From positions 124,001 to 188,000 of the forward strand of contig NZ_JAUFQE010000003.1 in NCBI RefSeq assembly GCF_030409755.1: a DNA stretch of 64,000 nt, read 5' to 3'. Below, piece after piece: positions 52,557-61,772 of this stretch; position 1 is the stretch's first letter, and the number at the start of each line of letters is the position of its first letter. The stretch comes from Vibrio lentus (GTDB lineage Bacteria > Pseudomonadota > Gammaproteobacteria > Enterobacterales > Vibrionaceae). The notes under the pieces are model-generated. The model was not told the DNA's origin. It was given only the letters and a program-made list of their open reading frames with translations, and made no database searches. Position numbers and translations under genes: made by a program.

Positions 52557-53597
52557 ATGAGTCATCCCACCTCAACGTTACCCAAAGGGATGTTACATCC
52601 TCTACGAATGTTTCAGCGTCGTCAGTTTCTTATAGTGATGGCCTGCTTTGCGTTAATTATTTTCTCGGGCTTGGCGTCGCTAATGACTGGGGAAGTCTAT
52701 TTTTCAGCATCACAGGTCGCCACAGCGTTACTGCAACCGTCTGATTCATTGGCAACATTTCTGGTGATCGAACTTAGGCTTCCTCGGTTCCTTATCGCAC
52801 TCTTTGTTGGAGCAACACTAGGAATGGCGGGGAATATAGTGCAATCCATTACCCGTAATCCCCTGGGTTCGCCCGATCTTATGGGGGTCAGTGCCGGGGC
52901 TTCATTCGCCATTGTTGTTTGTATGGCTTGGTCGACGTTTCCTCCTTTGGCGCTCTTGTCAGTAGGCACAATCGGCGGATTTTCTGCCGGTTTCGTGACG
53001 TTTCTTATCGCATGGAAGACGCGACTAAACCCTTTACATCTCACTCTTTCAGGTATGTGTATTTCGCTTTTTTTTAATGCGGCAATAGTGGTTGTTCTCA
53101 TTACCGCGAAAGCGGATGCAAACGGTATCTATTTTTGGTTGACCGGCAGTTTGATGGATCGTACTTGGCAACATGCCGTTTTACTGATCCCGTTTGCCTT
53201 CCTAGGGTTATTATTGGGTGTCGTATTTTCAAAACCCTTGAATTTACTCATGTTAGAAGACATTACATGTGAGTCATTAGGATTTCCTGTTCACGTATGG
53301 AGGGTTACCTTGGGATTTATCGCTGTTGTGCTTACTGCAGCAACGGTTTCAATTGCAGGCCCCATTTCTTTTGTAGGACTCATTGCGCCCCATATCACGC
53401 GACTAACGCTGTATAACAAACGACATATTCAGTGTACTGACCATAGGCAAAGCCTTCCCATTTCAGCACTGGTAGGAGCCACGCTTGTTTGCGTCGCCGA
53501 CACCCTTGCAAAACTTCACAATGTGCCAGTGGGTATTCTTTGTGTGTTGGTTGGGGGACCTCTTTTTGTCTACCTGATAAAGAAAAAAGTGGAATAA
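52557..53597 (+). CDS. FecCD-family siderophore permease, subunit 1
   Basis: 346 residues, about nine transmembrane helices. Family motifs: ELRLPRFLIALFVGATLGMA, TRNPLGSPDLMGVSAGASFA and GPISFVGLIAPHITRL. It begins 8 bp after the binding protein gene. It forms an inner membrane heterodimer with the next gene product. Confidence 0.92.
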   Translation: MSHPTSTLPKGMLHPLRMFQRRQFLIVMACFALIIFSGLASLMTGEVYFSASQVATALLQPSDSLATFLVIELRLPRFLIALFVGATLGMAGNIVQSITRNPLGSPDLMGVSAGASFAIVVCMAWSTFPPLALLSVGTIGGFSAGFVTFLIAWKTRLNPLHLTLSGMCISLFFNAAIVVVLITAKADANGIYFWLTGSLMDRTWQHAVLLIPFAFLGLLLGVVFSKPLNLLMLEDITCESLGFPVHVWRVTLGFIAVVLTAATVSIAGPISFVGLIAPHITRLTLYNKRHIQCTDHRQSLPISALVGATLVCVADTLAKLHNVPVGILCVLVGGPLFVYLIKKKVE

Positions 53598-53600
53598 AAA

Positions 53601-54686
53601 ATGACAATGGCTTCCCTAGCAAGCACACAAGATATGGCGACGAGCCAGCCTACCTCCGACAAGCATTATCGGCGAGTGTTTTTCTCGCTTTGGTTTGTCA
53701 CTCTCCTACTGATCTTGCTGTCTCTGATGTCGGGATCGATCCACCTTTCTCCTTCTGAGGTGCTAAACGCACTGATGTTCAATACTCCAGCAACAACAGC
53801 ACATGAGGTGACATGGAACCTTCGCCTCCCTCGCACACTGCTTGCATTGCTGGTTGGCTTTCATTTTGCGCTATCAGGGCTCATTCTCCAAGCCGTGACA
53901 CGAAATCCGCTTGCAGACCCAAGCATCATTGGTATTTCAAGTGGTGCTAGTTTAGCCATTGTGATTTTTTTACTTTTGGCCGATTACCTCAACGCGGTAC
54001 TGTTTTTTAACAGTCCCTTTCACTTGTCCTTAACGTGGCTCCCTTTCGCTGCGCTCTTGGGAGGCGCACTGTCCACACTTTTCGTTGTATTGTTATCACT
54101 TAAAACAAAACTTCGACCTATCACGCTGACGCTCAATGGGTTTGCTGTCGGTGCGATAACCAATGCCATTGTCATGTGGCTAGTGATCGTTTGGGGAGGA
54201 GGGAGAACAGAAACCACCGTTTTATGGTTGGCTGGGAGTCTCTACGCCAGAGACTTTTCCCACATCATGATTGTGTTGCCATGGACACTCATAGGGGTGT
54301 GTATCGTGCCTTTCTTAACATCACCCATGTCAATACTTCGCTTTAATGAGCAACAAGCTCAAACAATGGGCGTAAATGTTTTGGCTTGGCGAATCGCATG
54401 TATTGCTATTGCCGTCGTCTTCGCTGCCAGTGCAATTGCTGTGAGTGGCCCCATCGGTTTTGTAGGCTTGATTGTTCCCCATGTTGCCAAACTGCTTGTA
54501 CGCGGTGATATTAAAAAACAATTTTGGGTCAGTGCGCTGCTAGGCGCTTGCCTGACTCTTACTGCCGATATCTTAGCGCGAACTATCGTCAGCCCCAATG
54601 AGCTGCCAGCGGGAGCCATAACAACCCTACTGGGAATACCCATTTTACTCTTCCTTTTACAACAACAGATTGGACGACGCTCATGA
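53601..54686 (+). CDS. FecCD-family siderophore permease, subunit 2
   Basis: 361 residues with the same family motifs: NLRLPRTLLALLVGFHFALS, TRNPLADPSIIGISSGASLA and GPIGFVGLIVPHVAKL. The first ATG is used because it lies 3 bp after the previous stop and there is an AAAAA-rich region with GGAATAAAAA upstream. It overlaps the ATPase gene by four bases. Confidence 0.92.
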   Translation: MTMASLASTQDMATSQPTSDKHYRRVFFSLWFVTLLLILLSLMSGSIHLSPSEVLNALMFNTPATTAHEVTWNLRLPRTLLALLVGFHFALSGLILQAVTRNPLADPSIIGISSGASLAIVIFLLLADYLNAVLFFNSPFHLSLTWLPFAALLGGALSTLFVVLLSLKTKLRPITLTLNGFAVGAITNAIVMWLVIVWGGGRTETTVLWLAGSLYARDFSHIMIVLPWTLIGVCIVPFLTSPMSILRFNEQQAQTMGVNVLAWRIACIAIAVVFAASAIAVSGPIGFVGLIVPHVAKLLVRGDIKKQFWVSALLGACLTLTADILARTIVSPNELPAGAITTLLGIPILLFLLQQQIGRRS

Positions 54687-55468
54687 CGTTATCTGCATGC
54701 CAGCTTACGCTTGGTTATCAATCGAACATTATTATCCCTTCAGTCTCTCTGACACTGAATGCTGGAGAGATCACTTGCCTAGTCGGCGCAAACGGATGCG
54801 GTAAATCTACGTTGTTAAAAGCCTTGGCTGGTGTCCTTAAGCCAAGACAAGGGACTATTACGTTGAAGGGGAAGCCACTAAGAGATTGGCCTAAAAAAGC
54901 CATCGCTAAAGAGATCGCTTTTCTGCCTCAAGATCCAATTGCACCAGACAATATCTCCGTCTATCAGTTGGTATCCCATGGCCGCTTCGCTTACCAAGGG
55001 CTTCTCGGGAAAGTTACTCAAAAAGACGTGGACGCAATAGAGACCGCGCTAAAACTCACGGGTATGACAAAGTACAAACATCGTTCATTTAATCATCTTT
55101 CAGGTGGCGAAAAGCAGCGAGGTTGGCTTGCCTTATGTATTGCACAACAAGCGAAATTATTGTTACTTGATGAGCCCACCACTTATCTAGATATTGGCCA
55201 TCAGTACGAAATCCTTACTCTTTTAAGGGAGCTAAATCAGCAACAACAGCTCACCATTGCCATGGTGTTGCATGATATCAATCAAGCAAGCCAATTTTCT
55301 GATCGCATTGTCACTCTGCAAGATGGAAATATCATTGCCGATGACACGCCAATAAATGCGGTTAACGAAAAAATGATGATGAACGTCTTTGGTATTGATG
55401 TTGAGATGCAAACTCGGCGAGACGGAAATAAAATTTACCCGCTCGCCATTCCTCTCGGTGCACGTTAA
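54683..55468 (+). CDS. Iron-siderophore ABC transporter ATPase
   Basis: 261 residues (FecE/FepC type). Walker A GANGCGKST (35-43), signature LSGGEKQRGWLALCIAQQAK, Walker B LLLLDEPTTYLDIGHQ, H-loop MVLHDINQA. It overlaps the permease stop (ATGA). It powers uptake of the ferric siderophore. A hairpin overlaps its stop codon. Confidence 0.94.
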   Translation: MTLSACQLTLGYQSNIIIPSVSLTLNAGEITCLVGANGCGKSTLLKALAGVLKPRQGTITLKGKPLRDWPKKAIAKEIAFLPQDPIAPDNISVYQLVSHGRFAYQGLLGKVTQKDVDAIETALKLTGMTKYKHRSFNHLSGGEKQRGWLALCIAQQAKLLLLDEPTTYLDIGHQYEILTLLRELNQQQQLTIAMVLHDINQASQFSDRIVTLQDGNIIADDTPINAVNEKMMMNVFGIDVEMQTRRDGNKIYPLAIPLGAR

Positions 55469-55483
55469 AACCTCAACGTGCAC
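55458..55483 (+). terminator. Hairpin at the end of the uptake operon
   Basis: GTGCACGTT pairs with AACGTGCAC across an 8-nt loop, overlapping the ATPase stop codon. There is no T run, so termination may be partial. Confidence 0.45.
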
Positions 55484-55567
55484 AAACAGTGTTGTGAATA
55501 TTGAACTTATTCGGGCAATAGAAACCGTATCGGGTAGCTGCGTAAGGCTTGTCAGTGCAAAATAGAT

Positions 55568-55586
55568 GCTTATGAGAATCATTCCT
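55568..55586. promoter_or_regulatory. Fur-box-like site before the receptor gene
   Basis: GCTTATGAGAATCATTCCT; 13 of 19 bases fit the Fur consensus by eye. It lies 36-54 bp upstream of the receptor start, in the 153-bp gap between the ATPase and receptor genes. Confidence 0.6.
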
Positions 55587-55621
55587 ATAAATATCTAAAC
55601 TTTGACAAGGAGTATAACGTC

Positions 55622-57781
55622 ATGCGGGTTATCACCTTAACACCAGAACACCCGCGATCCTTAAATAAAAACAAGTCCATGCCCATGCAAACCAGCGATA
55701 AAACTGGCCTTAAGATAGGTTGGTCGCTCTTCGGTTTATGTCTGCTCCATTTCACTTCTTCAGGCTATGCAAGTGAGCAAGATGTTCTTGAAGTCATTAC
55801 TGTCACTGCAGATAAACGAAGTGAAAATATGATGGATGTTCCTTCGAGTCTATCGGTTAAAACAGACCTAGATCTGAAGGATGCTGAAATTACAACAATA
55901 TCCGAACTGGCTCAGCACACCCCCAATCTCCATATTTTCACATGGGGCGGTAGCAGAGAGAGTAACATCTTTATTCGTGGAATTGGGCCAGGCCTATTTA
56001 CTGATCCTACCGTCGGTTTTTATGTTGATGGTGTGAACTACACGAACAACGGTATGTTCGATCTTGATTTGATCGATATCGAACGTATTGAGGTTTTACG
56101 AGGGCCTCAGGGAACATTATATGGCGGTAATTCTCTAGCAGGGATCATCAATGTTGTTACCAACAAACCCGACAACTTTACGGAAGGACGCGCATCGCTT
56201 TCCGCTGACAGCTTAAATGAGAGAAAGATCAGCGCCACTGTATACACCCCTATTGTTGAAGCTCGTCTTTTTGCTGGCTTAAGTGTCGCCGGCGTGCAGA
56301 GTGATGGACATATAGAAAATATTTTTGATGGTTCAGACTACGGTAAAAAAGACGATTTTTTTGCCCGAACGACGCTCAGATGGCTTCCGTCAGATTCTCT
56401 TGAGGTTAATTTAGCCGTTGACTATAAACACCTTAGAGATGATTCCTACGCCCTGGGTCTGGCTGAATTTATCAAAAATAATCCGGAAAAGATCAATAAC
56501 GACTTCAAAGGTAAAGATAATAGAAACTCGATCGGTGCCTCTCTGTCTATTACGAAAAATTATGAAACCATCGATTTTACATCAATCACGGGGTGGAGAG
56601 ACTGGGAGAATAATAGTTCTGCCGATCAGGATGCAAACAGCAGTGCCCTCTTTGTTTACCACGCAAGTTCAGATGAAAAACAAACACAGTTATCACAAGA
56701 GTTTCGTTGGGCATTGACTACCCCGTCTGACCTCCAATGGCTCGCTGGACTTTATGCCTATACCAGTGATTACAAGGTACGCGGTCGAAACGACCTCGAT
56801 TACACAGGTATTGGTTATGGTGGACCTTACGTAGATAGATCTAATGTAAAGAAAACCAATTCCGGCTACGCAGCTTTTGGGCAGGTAGACTACAACATTA
56901 CGCCTGCATTGGTGCTAACAGGTGGTCTACGACTTGATCGAGAGAAACGCAAAGCTGACATAAAATTCAATAACCAAAGTACCTCTAACGTCTCGATAGC
57001 AGGTACTGAAGATTTTGATATATGGCTTCCTAAGATTGGTGTTACTTATACATTCGGCGACAGCTCGATGGTGTACTCGTCAGTCAGTCGTGGTTACCGA
57101 GCTGGCGGTTTCGATCACCTTTACCCTAGCGAGAATGACCCCGTCTACGACGAAGAAACGACGATAAACTATGAATTAGGCTATAAAACAACACAACTCG
57201 ACAATAAACTCGACCTTTCTGCTGCCATTTTTCTTATAAACATAAAAGATCAACAGGTTCAACAACTCGTACAAGGCCACCAATTAATCACGGATAATGC
57301 TGGTCAAGGTCGAAGCCAAGGTCTCGAATTCGAAGTGAAATACATACCCGCCAACAACTGGCTCATCGAGCTGGGGGGAAGCTTCACCAATGCCGAATAC
57401 CGCAAATATGATAATTGTGACTTGTTGGGTTCAACAAAAAACTGCAACGGTAATAAGATGGTGAATACACCCAACTTCACCGCCAATCTTGCTGTTCAGC
57501 ATAGAATCCCGCAGACAGACGACTGGGATATTTTTAGCCGTATCGATGCCGCACATATTGGTGAGTATTACTTCAACAGCTTAAATACCCTTAAACAGGA
57601 ACCTTACCAATTGATCAATGCCAAATTCGGCTTGGAAGCCTCATCATGGGATGCATATCTATGGGTGAAAAATGCACTCGACGAGCACTACTCAACCGTA
57701 CAGTATGATTTTGGTACCGGCCCCACCGCTGAAGCAGCAGATCCCCTTAGCGTAGGCATCACATTGACTAGCCATTTTTGA
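55622..57781 (+). CDS. TonB-dependent ferric-siderophore receptor (FyuA-like)
   Basis: 719 residues. The first ATG has AAGGAG about nine bases upstream. A signal peptide (WSLFGLCLLHFTSSGYA) is preceded by a long 30-residue basic segment, so ATG 55679 is also possible. TonB box EVITVTADK, plug domain with FIRGIGPGLFTDPTVGFYVD and RIEVLRGPQGTLYGGNSLAG, and a C-terminal barrel ending in Phe (SVGITLTSHF). The plug resembles FyuA and other phenolate-thiazoline receptors. Outer membrane; it needs TonB-ExbBD, which is not encoded in the window. Own promoter with a Fur-box-like site. Confidence 0.9.
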   Translation: MRVITLTPEHPRSLNKNKSMPMQTSDKTGLKIGWSLFGLCLLHFTSSGYASEQDVLEVITVTADKRSENMMDVPSSLSVKTDLDLKDAEITTISELAQHTPNLHIFTWGGSRESNIFIRGIGPGLFTDPTVGFYVDGVNYTNNGMFDLDLIDIERIEVLRGPQGTLYGGNSLAGIINVVTNKPDNFTEGRASLSADSLNERKISATVYTPIVEARLFAGLSVAGVQSDGHIENIFDGSDYGKKDDFFARTTLRWLPSDSLEVNLAVDYKHLRDDSYALGLAEFIKNNPEKINNDFKGKDNRNSIGASLSITKNYETIDFTSITGWRDWENNSSADQDANSSALFVYHASSDEKQTQLSQEFRWALTTPSDLQWLAGLYAYTSDYKVRGRNDLDYTGIGYGGPYVDRSNVKKTNSGYAAFGQVDYNITPALVLTGGLRLDREKRKADIKFNNQSTSNVSIAGTEDFDIWLPKIGVTYTFGDSSMVYSSVSRGYRAGGFDHLYPSENDPVYDEETTINYELGYKTTQLDNKLDLSAAIFLINIKDQQVQQLVQGHQLITDNAGQGRSQGLEFEVKYIPANNWLIELGGSFTNAEYRKYDNCDLLGSTKNCNGNKMVNTPNFTANLAVQHRIPQTDDWDIFSRIDAAHIGEYYFNSLNTLKQEPYQLINAKFGLEASSWDAYLWVKNALDEHYSTVQYDFGTGPTAEAADPLSVGITLTSHF

Positions 57782-57790
57782 CCTTAGTGT

Positions 57791-57827
57791 GGATGAAACC
57801 TTCGTGTCAGCGCGACAGGTTTCATCC
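57791..57827 (+). terminator. Hairpin after the receptor gene
   Basis: GGATGAAACCT pairs perfectly with AGGTTTCATCC across a 15-nt loop. No clear T run, so strength is uncertain. Confidence 0.55.
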
Positions 57828-57877
57828 TAAACATTCATCAGATCTCTTTAATTCGTGTCATAGGGGGCGCCATATTC

Positions 57878-59029
57878 ATGAATGCTCAACAACAAAAATC
57901 CGGTATTTTAGTTCTAGGGGGCAAAGGGCAAGTGGGTCATGAGGTTGTCCAATACCTCTTAGAGAAAACATCTCACATGATCGTGGTAGCATCTCGTTCT
58001 GCCATTCCGGCTGATTTTCCAAAGCGAGATCGGATTCAAAGAGTGTCCACAAAACACATTGATGTGATGGACGAACCCTCGATCCATTCTCATTGCAAAC
58101 AGTACTCTCTTGTTATCTCTTGTGTGGGCCCGTCAGGCATCATCGGTGATCGGGTAGCAAAAGCATGTAAAGCATCTGGCACGGCTTTTATTGATGCGGG
58201 CGGTTACGATCCTGTCTTCCAAGGTCTTAAGAAAGATGAAAAGCGCGTGCTTTCGAGCGTTCCACTCATCATTAACGTAGGTCTACTGCCCGGATTATCG
58301 GGTCTGTTTCCGAAATACGTGTTAGAACAGTCATGTGATGCATCAGCGATTGACGAGATTGAGATTCAGTATGTCGGGCGCGACGCATGGTCATTCAATT
58401 CTGCCTGGGACATTATCAACAGCTTAGGTGGGTTTGGTCTTGATCGAGGGTTTGCCTACCTTGAAAACAACACCTTGTTCAAAGCCCCCTTCCGCCAAGC
58501 AAGCAGCGCTGTCAACTTTCCTGCGCTCGACACACCAACAAATACCATGTTGGTGTATTCAGAGGAAGCACTAGAGCTTGTAAAAGAGTTCGATATTCAT
58601 AACTTGCGAACTTATGGAACCAATATTGGCCCTCGCGCAATGAAAGTTTGTATTTTGGCAAAGTTATTAGGGCTATATAAATTCCGCTTCACAAACAACT
58701 TCGCCGCCAGACTACTTGAAAAAGCATCCAGAAAAGATCTTGAATCTCTCAGCCCCTTCTATGGCATTCAAGTCACTTTACTCAAAGACAAAGAGATCCA
58801 GTCTAACGCCCAACTAACACTGACAAACACTTACCAAGCAACGGGTAAAACCATTGGTATCGCTGCTAGATGTGTTCTAGAGGGTAAATACACCAAGGTG
58901 GGTGTACTTATGCTGCACCAGGCTATCGCCTCATCAACATTTTTGTCTTACCTCGAAGAAGAAGACATTGCCGAATGGTCAGTCGAACAAACTGTCAAAA
59001 AACATATCCTTGAGGAGAAAATCGCATGA
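57878..59029 (+). CDS. Saccharopine-dehydrogenase-like NAD(P) oxidoreductase
   Basis: 383 residues. N-terminal Rossmann motif GILVLGGKGQVGHEVVQYLL (Gly-15, Gly-17, Gly-20), then VISCVGPSGIIGDRVAKACK and AFIDAGGYDPVF. The C-terminal part is a saccharopine-dehydrogenase-type dimerisation/substrate domain. In yersiniabactin and pyochelin pathways a thiazoline ring is reduced by thiazolinyl imide reductases (YbtU/Irp3, PchG), a different family. No such gene is present here, so this enzyme is a candidate functional replacement or acts on the released aldehyde or imine. It overlaps the next gene (ATGA). This role is inference. Confidence 0.7.
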   Translation: MNAQQQKSGILVLGGKGQVGHEVVQYLLEKTSHMIVVASRSAIPADFPKRDRIQRVSTKHIDVMDEPSIHSHCKQYSLVISCVGPSGIIGDRVAKACKASGTAFIDAGGYDPVFQGLKKDEKRVLSSVPLIINVGLLPGLSGLFPKYVLEQSCDASAIDEIEIQYVGRDAWSFNSAWDIINSLGGFGLDRGFAYLENNTLFKAPFRQASSAVNFPALDTPTNTMLVYSEEALELVKEFDIHNLRTYGTNIGPRAMKVCILAKLLGLYKFRFTNNFAARLLEKASRKDLESLSPFYGIQVTLLKDKEIQSNAQLTLTNTYQATGKTIGIAARCVLEGKYTKVGVLMLHQAIASSTFLSYLEEEDIAEWSVEQTVKKHILEEKIA

Positions 59030-60933
59030 CGTCGCCAGTATACAAAAAGAGAGTCATTGTCATTGGAGGTAGCGGAGAAACTGGGCGTCGAATTATTCGT
59101 TTTCTTACCGCCATGCATCCTCATTTAGACCTAGTCGGCACATATCGCCAGTCTGGTGGCCAATCTCTATTTGTCCAGTTTGATCTTGATGATCCCGACA
59201 GCGCAGTTGACACCCTCTCATCCTTTGATCTCGCGATTATTGCACTGGGGCCAATGGAAACAATCCAAGAAAAAACCCATCTTCTTTGTTTAAAAGCTGG
59301 CGTTGATTGTATTGACATAAACGATAGCCTCTCTGCAGCAGATAGCATTTTCTCACTAAATGAAGCGGCGGAAAGCAGTAACCTTTTGATGTTAACCGGA
59401 ATGGGCTTCATGCCAGGCTTATCCACATTAATGCTATCTAAGATTGCAGAGGAAAATCGGTCAGAAGATAAAAACTACGCAATAAGAGCTTATATGGGTG
59501 CCGCCTATGGCGGTGGAAAAGCGAGCCCTTATGCCATTCTTGCTAGCTTCAGTCGTTATGTGCTTTGGTTTATTGATGGAAAAAGAAAAAAAATAGAAAC
59601 ACCATGGCGTGATGGCAAAGAAGCATTCACCTTTCTCGGCCACACCAAAGAAACCCATCTTATTCCCTACTCCTCGGTAGAAAGTGTAGGCCTTGAAGCA
59701 AAACGTGGTGATGTCTATAACCATATTGAAAACTTAGATGCTCGCTACAGTATTCAATATTTAAAACAGGGCGTTGCTAAGTTTTTTGCTTTCATTTCTC
59801 CCAATGAATGGCGTAATAATCAACTGGCTGAAAAGTTTTACAAAAGCGGCCAATCAATGAAAGACAAAAAAGACGCCGACCCAGATACCATTCTTTGGTG
59901 CTACCCCGACAATAAACCAGAAAACGGCCTACTCCTCCACGGTATGATTTCGTCTTATGATCTCACTGCTCTCGTCGCTGCATGCTGTGCTGAAATTTAC
60001 CTCAGTGATCAAATGACGAATATGAGTGGCGTGTTTGGCATTGAAAATATCAGCGAGCATCATCGAACATTGCTACTGAATTTGCTCAACGCGCAAGGAG
60101 TCACTTTTAAGGAGGCCAACACTGATACGTTAAAGGTGTCTGGCCTTTATTTTGGCTGGGTAGAGTGCCCTGAAAAATATGTCGAGAACATGAAGCATTA
60201 CTCCCAAAACTGGTATACCGCACTGAAACAGCACCCAAGAATGATCCCTCTGCAAAAAGATTTTTTGCTTCAGTCAGAGATCTGGAAAGCACTAAAAAGC
60301 ACACTAAGTCCGCTCTCTTTTGCAGGGTTTATTGGTAAAACACTTGTTAGATGGCATGCACATCAAAAACAGCTAAGCGACTTCTCATCCGAGACACCGT
60401 TACCTCAAAAAGAGATCTGGGAAAAAGCCGTTAAAGATATCAGCATGTTTACCTCAGGATACTCGTGCGCACGTGATGTTTTAGGTCAAGAAACTGCGTT
60501 TTTACTCTACCGCAAAATGTTTCTTGAAACAGGAAAAATGGAAATGCGATGGCTATGGCCAGATAGCCAATTATTCTCACTATTGGAGGACCCATGCCAA
60601 GGAGCAACGGATTATTGGATCGCGTATCTTAAGAGCTATCAACACTTAAATATCCTTTCAGTCAGCCTCGATATCATTACTTCACGGAAGATTAGCTTTA
60701 CTATAACTGATTGTTTGTACGCTAAGTTATTTACGCATTTAGGGTGCCCAGAGCTTTCTCATTTGATACGTGAAATGGAACGAGAAGCATTGGAATATAT
60801 ATTACTTTCCAATGGAGGATCAGTGAAATGGGAATTGTTCGACCAGGGTGATGTTCGAGCGTTAATCACTCTAGCTTCGCCGAGTAAAGTGCATAAAGAA
60901 GCCGACAGGAAGGTTGAAAAGCTTGTTGGATAG
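59026..60933 (+). CDS. Saccharopine-dehydrogenase-like domain fused to a thiazoline-hydrolase-like domain
   Basis: 635 residues. Residues 1 to about 400 repeat the architecture of the preceding gene: Rossmann motif VIVIGGSGETGRRIIRFL, FDLAIIALGPMETIQEKTHL, DCIDINDSLSAADSI and MLTGMGFMPGLSTLML. The C-terminal 200 residues are unrelated. They contain a segment (about 555-605, FTITDCLYAKLFTHLGCPEL then LIREMEREALEYILL) that resembles, from memory, the L-2-amino-thiazoline-4-carboxylate hydrolase family. If correct, the protein joins a reductase to a domain that acts on thiazoline rings. The fusion is adjacent to a thiazoline-making NRPS, which gives the resemblance weight. The alternative is an unrelated all-helical accessory domain. 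Confidence 0.6.
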   Translation: MTSPVYKKRVIVIGGSGETGRRIIRFLTAMHPHLDLVGTYRQSGGQSLFVQFDLDDPDSAVDTLSSFDLAIIALGPMETIQEKTHLLCLKAGVDCIDINDSLSAADSIFSLNEAAESSNLLMLTGMGFMPGLSTLMLSKIAEENRSEDKNYAIRAYMGAAYGGGKASPYAILASFSRYVLWFIDGKRKKIETPWRDGKEAFTFLGHTKETHLIPYSSVESVGLEAKRGDVYNHIENLDARYSIQYLKQGVAKFFAFISPNEWRNNQLAEKFYKSGQSMKDKKDADPDTILWCYPDNKPENGLLLHGMISSYDLTALVAACCAEIYLSDQMTNMSGVFGIENISEHHRTLLLNLLNAQGVTFKEANTDTLKVSGLYFGWVECPEKYVENMKHYSQNWYTALKQHPRMIPLQKDFLLQSEIWKALKSTLSPLSFAGFIGKTLVRWHAHQKQLSDFSSETPLPQKEIWEKAVKDISMFTSGYSCARDVLGQETAFLLYRKMFLETGKMEMRWLWPDSQLFSLLEDPCQGATDYWIAYLKSYQHLNILSVSLDIITSRKISFTITDCLYAKLFTHLGCPELSHLIREMEREALEYILLSNGGSVKWELFDQGDVRALITLASPSKVHKEADRKVEKLVG

Positions 60934-60938
60934 ATCTC

Positions 60939-61658
60939 ATGAGGAAATCTTTAACAAGCAAGGTTGTCTTTGTTTCAACCAATATCTCTTATAACAACGA
61001 ATACTTATATCGCATGTCTTCAATTGGGATACGTTTACCGCCTCAGATGGTTAGTGAGGCGGTACTAAAACGCAAGTGTGAATTTGCTGCAGGTCGTTAT
61101 TGCGCTTTTGAAGCCCTACAAAGCCTTGGGATTTCAATACCAATAGACATCCCTGTTGGACCAAACCGTGAGCCGGTTTGGCCTGCTAATACCATAGGAT
61201 CAATTTCTCACTGCCAAGGTATCGCCGTCGCAGTGGCTGCGCATCGTTCAGATGTGACATATTTAGGGGTAGATATTGAACCATTGATCTCACCCGAGAT
61301 ATGCGATCAGATCTGGCATTGCGTTGTCTGTGAAAAGGAGTCGAAATTCAGCAAAGGGTTTAGCAGCAGGGAGACGTTTCTTACTGTCGTGTTCTCAGCA
61401 AAAGAGGCACTCTACAAAGCACTCTTCCCGAGAATCAAACAGGTTGTTGGTTTTGATGCTGTAAAGGTGTCAGGTTTGGAGGTAAAGAAGCAAATGATGT
61501 CTCTTTCCTTGAATTTCTCTTTTGACGATTCGCTGACATTCGGTCAAACGTTTTTAGTGCACTATCAGGCCTATTCAGACCAAACAATCCTAACCTTTCT
61601 CCATCAGGAAAGAGAGAAATTCAAGGAAGGAGTAAACCCATACCAAACACACAAATGA
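60939..61658 (+). CDS. 4'-Phosphopantetheinyl transferase (EntD-like)
   Basis: 239 residues. It converts the carrier domains of the two NRPSs to the holo form. Motifs: GPNREPVWPANTIGSISHCQ, GVDIEPL (Asp-112, Glu-114) and FSAKEALYKALFP (Lys-155 to Lys-160). It starts 5 bp after the previous stop, probably in the same operon. Confidence 0.9.
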   Translation: MRKSLTSKVVFVSTNISYNNEYLYRMSSIGIRLPPQMVSEAVLKRKCEFAAGRYCAFEALQSLGISIPIDIPVGPNREPVWPANTIGSISHCQGIAVAVAAHRSDVTYLGVDIEPLISPEICDQIWHCVVCEKESKFSKGFSSRETFLTVVFSAKEALYKALFPRIKQVVGFDAVKVSGLEVKKQMMSLSLNFSFDDSLTFGQTFLVHYQAYSDQTILTFLHQEREKFKEGVNPYQTHK

Positions 61659-61672
61659 GAATGATTATTCAT
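61654..61672. promoter_or_regulatory. Fur-box-like site before the AraC-type regulator
   Basis: AATGAGAATGATTATTCAT, an almost perfect palindrome. Twelve of the 14 central bases fit the Fur consensus. It overlaps the stop of the PPTase gene and lies about 100 bp before the regulator start. Confidence 0.65.
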
Positions 61673-61772
61673 ACAAATAACTGTAGTATATCATTGATGA
61701 CTAAGTTGGCTTTGATTGATCAACTAAAGGTGTTTACCTGATAGTAGCCCTTGCTCAAAAATAAGGATTGAA

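Noticed and set aside
55458..55483. Hairpin as a complete transcription stop between uptake genes and receptor
   Set aside because: No T run follows, and the receptor has its own Fur-box-like site; I keep it only as a weak terminator candidate.
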